NCBI GenBank assembly: GCA_016125035.1
Contig: WGMN01000015.1
Span: forward strand, 1-50,617
Length of the DNA: 50,617 nucleotides
DNA from: Pseudomonadota bacterium
GTDB lineage: Bacteria; Pseudomonadota; Alphaproteobacteria; UBA2136; UBA6156
Reading direction: 5' to 3'
The position numbers and the translations under genes are program-made. Positions 32,208-39,835 of the stretch are shown piece after piece (within the stretch, counting starts at the first letter, position 1; every line of letters starts with the position of its first letter). The notes under the pieces were generated by a model. The model saw only the letters and a program-made list of their open reading frames with translations. It was not told where the DNA came from and did no database searches.

Positions 32208-32691
32208 GGTCCCCCACATTCTCCGCCGCCGCCAAATGCTGGCGCAAGGTGGGCAGGGTGCCGGTGGCAAAGGTCGCCACTGCGCCGTCATCCTTGTTCC
32301 CGGCTTCGTCCTCAAACATGGCAATGGCGTTCTTGTGGCCGTCTTCCATGCGCTCCACGAACATCTTGTCGAAGGTTGCGCCGCTGTATTTGCTCAGCTT
32401 GGTAATGTCCGCCTGCTGGTCCTTGTTGGGTGCGGTGGGCACGGCAATACCGGCCTTGATCGCCAGCGCCACGGCCTGACCGTTGGCGGCACTGTGGTCC
32501 ACCTCAATCTGCTTGCCAAGCGCGCGCACCATCGGCGTTTGCCCCTTCTGCTGGGCCATCTGCCCCATCTGGATTTCCGCCAGGTTGTCCTGAATGGCAC
32601 TCTTCAAAAAGGTTTCCGTGCTGCCCTCGGCCCACACGCTGCCCGCCACCACCGTGGCCGCCATCGCCATCATCGCAAAACTCTTCTTCAC
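32197..32691 (-). CDS. DUF4142 secreted protein
   Basis: The product of about 164 residues has a signal peptide (MKKSFAMMAMAATVVAGSVWAE) and a ferritin-like four-helix DUF4142 domain: FLKSAIQDNLAEIQMGQMAQ, VRALGKQIEVDHSAANGQ, KYSGATFDKMFVERMEDGHKNAIAMFEDEA. DUF4142 proteins are exported and poorly characterised; stress-related roles have been suggested. The start is ambiguous. A GTG at 32691 has an AGGAG at 9 bp spacing, whereas the GTG two codons earlier at 32697 is too close to that site. Located opposite the MaoC operon. Confidence 0.88.
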   Translation of the reverse strand: MKKSFAMMAMAATVVAGSVWAEGSTETFLKSAIQDNLAEIQMGQMAQQKGQTPMVRALGKQIEVDHSAANGQAVALAIKAGIAVPTAPNKDQQADITKLSKYSGATFDKMFVERMEDGHKNAIAMFEDEAGNKDDGAVATFATGTLPTLRQHLAAAENVGDQLK

Positions 32692-32796
32692 CTTCACACA
32701 CTCCTGTTGTTAAGCCCCATCCTCACACCCCAGCCCTCCAAAAGCAGTACCGGTTCCCCCCTCAAAGCATAAGCTGCCGATAAAAATCCCCCATCC

Positions 32797-32825
32797 TTGA
32801 CCTCTCGCTTTTTCATATGTATACA
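32797..32825 (+). promoter_or_regulatory. promoter of the LpxC-like gene with overlapping palindrome
   Basis: TTGACC (32797-32802), exactly 17 bp, then TATACA (32820-32825). The -10 lies within the perfect palindrome ATGTATACAT (32817-32826), a possible regulator site. Transcription starting near 32832 rules out the in-frame ATG at 32817. Confidence 0.7.
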
Positions 32826-32879
32826 TTAAAAAGAACATCCACCCATTTTCGTTTCCTCGAGCCGCCACGGAGGCCCCCG

Positions 32880-33851
32880 ATGCTCGTCAACGCTGCTCAC
32901 TTGCTCAGCCCCCAACAACGCACGCTGGCCCGCCCCACCCAGTGGGTAGAGGGCACCACCCTGCGTGGCCACCCGGCGCGGCTTCGTTTTTTGCCCGCCG
33001 CCGCGTATGAAGGCCGCTCGCTGCTCGTCACCCACCGTGAAAACGAAGTATTCCACCTGCGCAGCATCACCCTCTCCCACGGGGCGTTCGGCAAAAGCTG
33101 GACAGACCTCCTCGACCGCTCAAGCGGCCGCGGCGTGGGGGTGATCGAACACCCCGCAGCCGCGGTGGTGCTGGCCGGGCTGGATAACGTGATCATCCAT
33201 GTCGACTACCCGGACAAATTCCCGGTGGTGCCCTTCTACAAAAAGGGCCACGGCAAGGTCACCAGCGTGCCTTTGCTGGATGGCACCGCCCGGCACTACC
33301 TGGAAGCCATCGACCAGGCCGGCACCGTGCAAGTCGGCGCCAAACGTGCGTGGTACACGGTGGCAAGCACGCTGTCGTTCACCGTGGATGGCAACCGCTT
33401 CGTCCTCCGTCCGCGCACGCGGCCCGGCTGGTCGATGAGCGTCTCCATCCAGCCCTCCACCGCTAAGTGGTGGGCTGGCCAGCACACACAGCTGGCCTAT
33501 GATACGGACGACTTGGACGCCAGCCACACGCTCGCACGCATCGCCACCGCCCGGCCGATGAACAGCAATGGCATGGGCTGGCTGATGTTCCGCCTGCTCA
33601 CGCTCGGCACCGGCCGCAAGGCCAACTTCGCCGCGCTGCACAACCCCTGGGGCAAGCTGGTGGATACCCGCCAGCCGCCCTACAAATCCGATGAGGCGGT
33701 GAACCACCGCCACCTCGACCTGCTGGGTGACCTGCCGTTCTTCGGCGGCTGGTGGCAGGTGGACATGGAGGTGTACCAGGGGCGCCACGCCGCCACGGCG
33801 AAGTTCAGGCGCTTCCTGCTGCACAACGATCACCGCTTCATCCCGGTGTAA
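32880..33851 (+). CDS. LpxC-like protein, divergent
   Basis: The 323-residue protein aligns by eye with LpxC, the zinc deacetylase of lipid A synthesis. It has QQRTLARPTQWVEGTTLRGH (LpxC: QRT...GVGLHSG), VIEHPAAAVVLAGLDNVIIHV (VEHLLAALxGLxIDN) and LLDGTARHYLEAIDQAG (MDGSAxPFVxxIxxAG). The C-terminal part is SDEAVNHRHLDLLGDLPFFG (DEFVRHKxLDxIGDLYLLG) with a GRH later. Candidate zinc ligands are H91, H276 and D280; E90, D284 and H303 occupy catalytic positions. The usual RHK lysine is Arg here, and several LpxC loops look altered. It could be the cell's lpxC or a paralogue. GGAGG lies 6 bp before the ATG at 32880, and the promoter position supports that start. Not beside ftsZ, where lpxC is commonly found. 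Confidence 0.72.
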   Translation: MLVNAAHLLSPQQRTLARPTQWVEGTTLRGHPARLRFLPAAAYEGRSLLVTHRENEVFHLRSITLSHGAFGKSWTDLLDRSSGRGVGVIEHPAAAVVLAGLDNVIIHVDYPDKFPVVPFYKKGHGKVTSVPLLDGTARHYLEAIDQAGTVQVGAKRAWYTVASTLSFTVDGNRFVLRPRTRPGWSMSVSIQPSTAKWWAGQHTQLAYDTDDLDASHTLARIATARPMNSNGMGWLMFRLLTLGTGRKANFAALHNPWGKLVDTRQPPYKSDEAVNHRHLDLLGDLPFFGGWWQVDMEVYQGRHAATAKFRRFLLHNDHRFIPV

Positions 33852-33857
33852 CAAAAG

Positions 33858-33884
33858 AAGCCGGCCCCCACGGGGGCCGGCTTT
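33858..33884. terminator. bidirectional terminator
   Basis: AAGCCGGCCCCC and GGGGGCCGGCTT form a 12-bp stem with a two-base gap, between the convergent LpxC-like and accA genes. Confidence 0.9.
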
Positions 33885-33893
33885 CTGCATGTC

Positions 33894-34856
33894 TTACGCC
33901 CCCAACGCCAAAAAGCGCTCCCTCCGCGCCTGCGCCCCGCCTTTGGCCTGGCGCACATGCGCCACTTCGGCCGCCACCCGCTCGCCCACCCGCGCCATCG
34001 CCAGCTGCGCATCATTATGCGCACCGCCCACCGGCTCTTTCACAATCGCATCGATGATCTTCAGCCCCAGCAAATCCTGCGCGGTCAACTTCAGCGCCTC
34101 TGCCGCCAGGGGGATGGTCTCCTTATTCGCCTCTTTCCACAAGATCGCCGCACACCCTTCGGGCGAGATCACGCTGTAAACACTATGCTCCAGCATCACC
34201 ACCTTATCCGCCACCGCCAGCGCCAGGGCACCGCCGCTGCCGCCCTCGCCGGTGATCACACTCACCACCGGCACATCCAGCTGCAACAACGTCTCCAGGC
34301 ACCCGGCAATGGCCTCGCTCTGCCCGCGCTCCTCGGCATCAATGCCGGGGTAGGCGCCGGGGGTGTCCACCAGGGTCACCACCGGCAACTTAAATTTCTC
34401 TGCCATCTGCATCAGCCGCTGCGCCTTGCGGTAGCCTTCGGGCTTGGGCATGCCAAAGTTGCGCGCCAGGCGCCCGTTGGTGTCCTTGCCCTTGTCGTTG
34501 GCCAATATCACGCAGGGGAACTTCCCCATCCAGCGCCCCACGCCACCCACCAACGCCTTGTCGGCGCCAAACCTGCGGTCACCTTCCAGCGGCACAAAAT
34601 CCTCCACCAACGCTTCAATGTAGTCGCTGCCCTGCGGGCGCTCGGGGTGGCGCGCCACCTGCACCTTCTGCACCGGCGTCAGGTGGCGGTAAAGCAAGCG
34701 GTTCACCCGCGCCAGCCGCACTTCCAGCCGCGCGATCTCACCCGCCAGGTCTTTCTCGGCCACACTCTCGCCGCGTTCCTGGGCGGCGCGCAGGTCTTCG
34801 ATCCGTGCCGCCAGCTCCAGCACGGGCTTCTCAAAATCAAGGTAATGCCGCGCCAT
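33894..34856 (-). CDS. accA: acetyl-CoA carboxylase carboxyltransferase subunit alpha
   Basis: AccA with AccD transfers the carboxyl group from biotin to acetyl-CoA, giving malonyl-CoA for fatty acid synthesis. The 320-residue protein has the alpha-subunit N-terminus YLDFEKPVLELAARIEDLRA, then VQVARHPERPQGSDYIEAL. The core follows: GRLARNFGMPKPEGYRKAQRLM, PVVTLVDTPGAYPGIDAEERGQSEAIA and GEGGSGGALALAVADKVVMLEHSVYSVISPEGCAAILW. Length is typical. It lies near xerD as in many alphaproteobacteria, with two genes in between. The stop is followed by a shared terminator. Confidence 0.97.
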   Translation of the reverse strand: MARHYLDFEKPVLELAARIEDLRAAQERGESVAEKDLAGEIARLEVRLARVNRLLYRHLTPVQKVQVARHPERPQGSDYIEALVEDFVPLEGDRRFGADKALVGGVGRWMGKFPCVILANDKGKDTNGRLARNFGMPKPEGYRKAQRLMQMAEKFKLPVVTLVDTPGAYPGIDAEERGQSEAIAGCLETLLQLDVPVVSVITGEGGSGGALALAVADKVVMLEHSVYSVISPEGCAAILWKEANKETIPLAAEALKLTAQDLLGLKIIDAIVKEPVGGAHNDAQLAMARVGERVAAEVAHVRQAKGGAQARRERFLALGA

Positions 34857-34971
34857 GCTAAGCCGCCGCGCCAGCCGCCGTTGTTAAGGGAATAAACCGT
34901 TCAAAAGCCACACATGTGGATACCGCAACGCACCAAAAGAATCAACCAAAACACCGCGGGCCCCGCCACCT

Positions 34972-35325
34972 TTACACCGCGCAGCCAAAGGCGCGCACGT
35001 CGCGCACCATCACGTAGGCGCCTCCAGCCGCGGGCACCAAAAGCCCAAGCGCCAGCGGTGTGGAAAGCACAAACGCCGCCTCTAAAAAGGCCCCGGCGAC
35101 AAACGCCGCAGCCATGCTCGCCGCGGCCTCCACCTGGCGTGCCCAGATACCGCCGGAAAGCAACCAGCCAAGCCGCATCGCCAACATATAAACGGCTATC
35201 AGCGCCACCAACAACACAAGGGCAAAGTCTTCACCCGGCACCAACCCCATGGCCAGCGCCCAGCCGAAGCCCCCACCCGCCGCCAGCAGCAGGCCGCACA
35301 AACCCAACAAGACGTTCTTGCGCAT
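34972..35325 (-). CDS. four-helix integral membrane protein
   Basis: The 117-residue product (MRKNVLLGLCGLLLAAGGGF...) has four hydrophobic helices (about residues 4-22, 28-47, 62-80 and 83-102) with very little soluble sequence, ending VRDVRAFGCAV. GGGAGAGAG precedes the ATG at 35325; an in-frame start at 35346 lacks a good site. Function unknown. It sits between accA and a phosphatase gene. The gap 35326-35468 shows nothing else. Confidence 0.65.
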   Translation of the reverse strand: MRKNVLLGLCGLLLAAGGGFGWALAMGLVPGEDFALVLLVALIAVYMLAMRLGWLLSGGIWARQVEAAASMAAAFVAGAFLEAAFVLSTPLALGLLVPAAGGAYVMVRDVRAFGCAV

Positions 35326-35468
35326 GTGTCTCTCTCCCAAAACCAAGGAAGGCCCAGTGTAGTGCCGCGCCAGTTATACCTCAAGCTTCAGCTATCTAAT
35401 CTTGCGCGGGGCATTCAGCGGGTCGTGGCGCTCAAAATCTCACACAGGCGCTACCGCACCATCAAAAG

Positions 35469-36008
35469 CTATTTCTTCAGCTCGTATGTCCAGCCCGGCT
35501 GCCAGGCCCAGGGTGCCACCACCACTTCTTCCAGTGGTTTGCCCAAAATCCAATGCTCAAGGCCATACTGGGTGGCGCGGTGGCCGATCACCATCACCAC
35601 ATCGCCGTCTTTGTGGCGGGCGGGCAGCTCATCCAAAAACGCCTTCATCCGCGCCGATGTCTGGCGGTAGCTCTCCCCGTTGGGAAAAGGCACATCCACC
35701 CGCTGCAAACGCTGGGCCTTTACCATATGCGCATCTTGCTGGGTCAACTCGCCATAATCGCACTCGCGCAGGCGCTTGTCGGTAAAGAGCGGGGTATGGC
35801 GCCCCTCAAAAGCAATGGCCCCGGTTTTGTAAGCGCGCTGCAAATCCGAGGTATAAACCGCGTCAACCTTCTTGCCCGCATAACGCTCCCGCAGCTCAAC
35901 ACACTGCCTCAGTCCCAGCGGCGACAGATCCACGTCATTATGGCCAGAGCTCAGCTCCGCCTCATTATCAAAAGTCGTGGAATGGGCTTCAAAAATCAGC
36001 GTAATCAT
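35469..36008 (-). CDS. histidine phosphatase superfamily protein
   Basis: The 179-residue product belongs to the phosphoglycerate-mutase-like histidine phosphatases. The catalytic motif, normally RHG, reads FEAHSTTFDN, keeping the nucleophile His. Further motifs are GHNDVDLSPLGLRQC, VYTSDLQRAYKTGAIAF, LRECDYGELT and VMVIGHRATQYGLEHW with the second catalytic His. The EAHS-type variant is a subfamily I recall from Actinobacteria and other bacteria. The substrate is not evident. It starts 9 bp after xerD ends, on the same strand. Confidence 0.85.
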   Translation of the reverse strand: MITLIFEAHSTTFDNEAELSSGHNDVDLSPLGLRQCVELRERYAGKKVDAVYTSDLQRAYKTGAIAFEGRHTPLFTDKRLRECDYGELTQQDAHMVKAQRLQRVDVPFPNGESYRQTSARMKAFLDELPARHKDGDVVMVIGHRATQYGLEHWILGKPLEEVVVAPWAWQPGWTYELKK

Positions 36009-36017
36009 ATATCCAAC

Positions 36018-36992
36018 CTATTTCCGCCCACGCGGGCTATTAAGGGGGTGGTGCTTTTCCAACGTTTCTCTCAATCTCTGCTGGGCTACCTTGGTGTAAA
36101 TCTGGGTGGTGTTCAAGCTTGCATGTCCTAGCATAAGCTGCACCGCGCGTAAATCCGCGTCATTTTGCAACAAATGCGTGGCAAAGGTGTGGCGCAGGTG
36201 GTGCGGCGCCACCTTCACTCCCACCCGCGCCCCGGCCTCTTTCAACAGCTGGAACACCCGCACCCGCGTCAACGCCCGCTTGCCACTGGGCCCGGCGAAC
36301 ACCCAGCGCCCATCCGCGCCCCTCAACCTCGGCCGCGCCTCACGCAAATAGGCCTGCATGGTCTGCGCCGCCACCTGGCCCAGCGGCACAATGCGGGTTT
36401 TGTCGCCCTTGCCCACCACCCGCAACGTAATGCCTTCACCTTCTTCCACCGCGTCCAGCGTCAGCCCCACCAGCTCGCTCACCCGCAAGCCGGTGGCGTA
36501 AAGCAGCTGGATCATCAACCGCAACCGCACCTCGGCGGGCGCATGGCCCAGCGGTGCATCCAGCAGGCGGCGGATCTCGTCCATGCTCAGCGCCTTGGGC
36601 AAGGTGCTGGGCAACTTGGGCAGCGGCACCATCTCGGTGGGGTCGTCTGCCACCCACTCACGCTCCAACATAAAGCTGAAGAATTGCCGCACGGCACTTA
36701 GCTTCCGCGCCGCGCTCCTCGGCCCATTGCCGTCTTTGGCCAACCACCCCAACCACCTCTCCACATCCGCCTGCCCCACCGCCGCCCAAACAATCTTCTT
36801 CCCTGGTTCCTGGCTACCTGGTTCCTGGTTCCTGTTTTGCGGCCCCCGGCCCTCCCTTTTTCCCCCCGCCAGAAAAGCCGCAAAACCAGCCACATCGCGC
36901 CCATAAGCCGCCACCGTATGCACGCTGGCCCCCCGCGCCACCGCCAGATATTCTATAAAGGCCTGCACCTCCGCCGGTTGCTCCCCAGCCAT
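36018..36992 (-). CDS. xerD: site-specific tyrosine recombinase XerC/XerD
   Basis: Xer recombinases resolve chromosome dimers at dif. The 324-residue protein has an N-terminal SAM-like DNA-binding domain and a catalytic domain with Arg in ATGLRVSELVGL, Lys in VVGKGDKTRIVP, His-Arg in APHHLRHTFATHLL, His in LMLGHASLNTTQIY and the tyrosine in the same segment (IYTKV). Proximity to accA suggests XerD rather than XerC. An insertion of about 14 residues (RNQEPGSQEPGK, about 54-65) interrupts the N-terminal domain and is encoded by heptamer-like repeats. The ATG overlaps the stop codon of the upstream gene (TGATG). A GTG one codon earlier is an alternative. Confidence 0.92.
   Translation of the reverse strand: MAGEQPAEVQAFIEYLAVARGASVHTVAAYGRDVAGFAAFLAGGKREGRGPQNRNQEPGSQEPGKKIVWAAVGQADVERWLGWLAKDGNGPRSAARKLSAVRQFFSFMLEREWVADDPTEMVPLPKLPSTLPKALSMDEIRRLLDAPLGHAPAEVRLRLMIQLLYATGLRVSELVGLTLDAVEEGEGITLRVVGKGDKTRIVPLGQVAAQTMQAYLREARPRLRGADGRWVFAGPSGKRALTRVRVFQLLKEAGARVGVKVAPHHLRHTFATHLLQNDADLRAVQLMLGHASLNTTQIYTKVAQQRLRETLEKHHPLNSPRGRK
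36802..36834. repeat. heptamer-like insertion element in xerD
   Basis: Units of GGTTCCT spaced 7, 8 and 7 bp lie inside xerD. Thirty-one of about 33 bases match the element at 37764-37796 in the neighbouring gene. Confidence 0.85.
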
Positions 36993-39082
36993 CACAACCC
37001 GCCCTTCATACCCGGCGCCCGCGGCGGCACCGGCGGCGTGGGCGCCACCACCCGCGGCGGCGGCAACAAACCCTCCGGCTCCGGCACACTGGCGGAAATT
37101 TCGGCCTTCAGCGCCGGGCGCAACAACCCCTTCACCTGGGTGCTGGGGCTCACCTCTTCGGCCACCGCCGGCAGTATCGGCTGCGCCGCCACCGGCGCGG
37201 TGGGCACCTCGGCCAACCTTGGCCGCACCGCTTCAGCCAGCAACCTTCCCGCCAGGTCACGCAACCCCGCGGCAGAAAGGGCGGCCACCCCCTGCCCCAC
37301 CACTTCCGGGGGCGCGGCATCTGCGGGCTTGCCCGCCAGGCCTTCGCTCACCAGCGCCAGCACGGCGGGGGCATCCTTGCCCTGGGCGGCATGTTCCAGC
37401 AGGCGGCGCCAGCTGGCATCACCGCCGTCCAACTTCACCGCGCGGGCACGGTAGTTCGCCCACAGATCCTCGGGAACCCCCATTCCCAACCCTTCCAACC
37501 CGGCCATCAACCGCTCGGCATGCGCCGCACCTTCCGCCGTGCCCAGGTCCTGCATCACCAGCCATTTCTCCAGCACACGGGTATCCAGCTCCCCCTTGGC
37601 CAGCGCGTCAAACACCAGCTCGCGCTCCACCAGCTCACGGCGCTGCTCCAGGCTCATCTCCTGCATGTTCACCAGCCGCGGCCACCACGCGCTGGCCACC
37701 GCCACCTGGCCCAGCCTCAGGCTCGCATCCACCACCAACCCGGCCTCTTGGGCCCCATACTTTCCTGGTTCCCGGCCACCTGGTTCCTGGTTCCTTTCAC
37801 CCCACGCCACCACCGCCGCATCCGGCGTGCTGGCCGAGATCACCCCCCCGCTCACCAGCGCCACCAGCCCCACGCCGTCGCTCACCCAGCCGGTCTTGTC
37901 GGCCAGCGCGCGCGCGGCGCGGGTGCGCAGGTCATCCGGCAGGGCCTTGCTGTCGCGCAACCGCCGCAAGGCCACGTCGGGCAACCCGGCCATGTCGCTG
38001 TCGCCCACAATGGCGGGGAAGGCCGCCGCCACCGCCCCCAGCAACCCTTCCTCACCTGCGGCCGGGGCGGTGTCCCCCAGCGTGCGGCCATCACGCACCG
38101 CTTCCAGCGCCGCCACCGCCGCCGGTGCCTTTTTGGCGGTAGAGGCCGGCACCAACTGCAAACTTAGCCCCAAGGCGTTAGAATTTCCCCCACTGCCGGC
38201 ATCCACCGCCGCACAGGTGGCCACCTCCAACGTCCAATCCTGGCCTTTGGCTCCCGCCGCCGCCAGCTGCTTGGCCAACTGGCACGGGGGGCCGTTCTCA
38301 CCCGCCAACAGGCTGGCACGCACCCAACCGCGCGCCAACCCTTCGCCCGCCATGCGCGCTTGCGGCCCCACCTCGCGCCACAGGCTCAGCGCCGCCTCGT
38401 GCAAACCCAGCCCTTCCAGCGCACGCGCGCGCAACACCAGCCAGTGGCGGCTGGCCACGGTGGTGCCGCTGGGCGCGGTGGCATCGCTTAACAACAGGCG
38501 GCGCCACCCCTCGCGCACACTCGGCGCCCCCACCTTGCCGCCGTTGCCCGCTTCCGCCGCCAATTTGTCCATCAACTGCACCAGTTTCGCCGCGCTGCCG
38601 CCGCTTTCCGCCGCTTTTTGCCGCCCCACGCCGCCCGCCAAACTGCTGTTAATCCACACATCCGCCTTCATGCCGCCATCGTCGGGGCGCAACGTGCCCA
38701 CTCCCGCCAGCATGCTCAAGTCATTGTTTTTCATCGCCATGCTGCCGCTCACCGCCAGCCCCGCCGGCGCCACCCCGCCCTCAAACGCTGCCGCCAGCGG
38801 CTGGTAATAGGTGGTTGAAACACCAGCGCTTTTCTGCACTTTCCCCGCCGCCGGCAACGCCACCGGCACGGTGCCGCTGGGCTCCAGCCGCACATGCGGC
38901 AGGTCTTGCACCTCAAAGGTCTTGGGCGCCTTATAAACCTCTGTCATGGAAGGAACTTTCGCCGCCAGCGGCTTAAAGTCGCTGTCCTTCCAATCGGCGG
39001 GGAAGCCGTCCGGCCCCAGCTCTTCAGCCCACAAAGGCCCAGCAAGGGCCAAAAGCATCAGCGCCGTCAGTGCCTTAAGCAT
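36992..39082 (-). CDS. large exported helical-repeat protein upstream of xerD
   Basis: The 696-residue product has a signal peptide (MLKALTALMLLALAGPLWAEE). A beta-rich or mixed N-terminal part (LGPDGFPADWKDSDFKPLAA...) follows, then a long alpha-helical body with TPR-like character (HWLVLRARALEGLGLHEAALSLWREVG). It ends with a Pro-rich C-terminus (LLPPPRVVAPTPPVPPRAPG). Around residues 429-440 it carries RNQEPGGREPGKYG, the same peptide as in XerD, encoded by a copy of the same repeat. Its stop codon overlaps the xerD start. I place the start at 39082 because of the signal peptide; a much longer frame exists but encodes nothing recognisable. Function unknown, probably periplasmic. Confidence 0.7.
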   Translation of the reverse strand: MLKALTALMLLALAGPLWAEELGPDGFPADWKDSDFKPLAAKVPSMTEVYKAPKTFEVQDLPHVRLEPSGTVPVALPAAGKVQKSAGVSTTYYQPLAAAFEGGVAPAGLAVSGSMAMKNNDLSMLAGVGTLRPDDGGMKADVWINSSLAGGVGRQKAAESGGSAAKLVQLMDKLAAEAGNGGKVGAPSVREGWRRLLLSDATAPSGTTVASRHWLVLRARALEGLGLHEAALSLWREVGPQARMAGEGLARGWVRASLLAGENGPPCQLAKQLAAAGAKGQDWTLEVATCAAVDAGSGGNSNALGLSLQLVPASTAKKAPAAVAALEAVRDGRTLGDTAPAAGEEGLLGAVAAAFPAIVGDSDMAGLPDVALRRLRDSKALPDDLRTRAARALADKTGWVSDGVGLVALVSGGVISASTPDAAVVAWGERNQEPGGREPGKYGAQEAGLVVDASLRLGQVAVASAWWPRLVNMQEMSLEQRRELVERELVFDALAKGELDTRVLEKWLVMQDLGTAEGAAHAERLMAGLEGLGMGVPEDLWANYRARAVKLDGGDASWRRLLEHAAQGKDAPAVLALVSEGLAGKPADAAPPEVVGQGVAALSAAGLRDLAGRLLAEAVRPRLAEVPTAPVAAQPILPAVAEEVSPSTQVKGLLRPALKAEISASVPEPEGLLPPPRVVAPTPPVPPRAPGMKGGL
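37764..37796. repeat. heptamer-like insertion element in the gene upstream of xerD
   Basis: CCTGGTT units with the same 7-8-7 spacing as 36802-36834, in the same orientation and read in the same reading frame. Confidence 0.85.
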
Positions 39083-39099
39083 GCCCCACCCCGGTGCTG

Positions 39100-39276
39100 C
39101 TAAAGCTGCACCGGCACTTCGCTGGTCACCTCGCTGCCGGCGGGCGCACTGCCCATGGTCAGCGCCACATAGGCCAGAAAAACCACCACCAGGGCCAAAA
39201 CAGCCCCCGCCGCCAACGCCCATACCGGAATATTGGCCCTGCCCTGGCTGCCCCGTCGAATACCGCTCGGAATCAT
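39100..39276 (-). CDS. small single-pass membrane protein
   Basis: This 58-residue protein reads MIPSGIRRGSQGRANIPVWA, then one strong membrane helix (ALAAGAVLALVVVFLAYVAL) and a short periplasmic tail ending VTSEVPVQL. AGGAG lies 6 bp before the ATG. It ends 17 bp before the large exported protein, so it is probably the first gene of a three-gene unit with that protein and xerD. The topology resembles small anchors such as TonB- or motility-type partners, but no family is recognised. Confidence 0.65.
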   Translation of the reverse strand: MIPSGIRRGSQGRANIPVWALAAGAVLALVVVFLAYVALTMGSAPAGSEVTSEVPVQL

Positions 39277-39362
39277 CGCATCTCTCCTTGTTTTTCAACC
39301 CCTTATTCTTAAGGGCAAAGCCTACCGCAGCGGCAACCGCGCGGCAAGAGGAGTTGCCGCGC

Positions 39363-39833
39363 ATGGCGCCACCCCGTACACTCAGCCCCATGTTTTCCCC
39401 ACACCTCTTCACCCACTCTTACGATATCGACAGCATTATTTCAGCCCTGTGCGCCCCGCACCCCCAATGGCTGGAAACCCAGGACGGCACCCTCTCCCCC
39501 ACCCAGCCCACCCACCTGCCCGCCAGCCACCGCTTTCTCATCGAGCCCCTGCCCGCGTCCTTCCTCCATCAGCTCACCACTCATGCGGAACTCGCCGTGC
39601 TCACCGCGCCCGAGCAAGCCCAGGTGCAACACCTGCTCACCACCAACACGCTGCAACAGCTGCCCACGCACTTTGCCGCCGGCCGCCCGGGCGGCTGGCT
39701 GCGAGAGAGGGTGAAAGACGCCGCGCTCGACTGGCTGGACATGAACGATCTCATCCCCCCCTCCATGCGCCACATCAACCGCGCCAAGGCCCTGCGCCTG
39801 GCACGCTCCATCAAAATAGAACTGCCGGAATAA
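39363..39833 (+). CDS. hypothetical cytoplasmic protein, 156 residues
   Basis: Starting at the ATG at 39363, with GAGGAG 9 bp upstream, the product reads MAPPRTLSPMFSPHLFTHSY and later WLRERVKDAALDWLDMNDLI, ending ALRLARSIKIELPE. No signal peptide or membrane helix. A start at 39390 would remove nine residues. It ends two bases before the CNNM/CBS transporter gene, so the two are co-transcribed. Family not recognised. Confidence 0.6.
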   Translation: MAPPRTLSPMFSPHLFTHSYDIDSIISALCAPHPQWLETQDGTLSPTQPTHLPASHRFLIEPLPASFLHQLTTHAELAVLTAPEQAQVQHLLTTNTLQQLPTHFAAGRPGGWLRERVKDAALDWLDMNDLIPPSMRHINRAKALRLARSIKIELPE

Positions 39834-39835
39834 TA

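Noticed and set aside
36018-36992. XerD as an integrase of a mobile element or phage
   Set aside because: Catalytic residues and length are those of chromosomal Xer proteins, accA lies close by as in alphaproteobacteria, and no attachment-site or phage genes are near.
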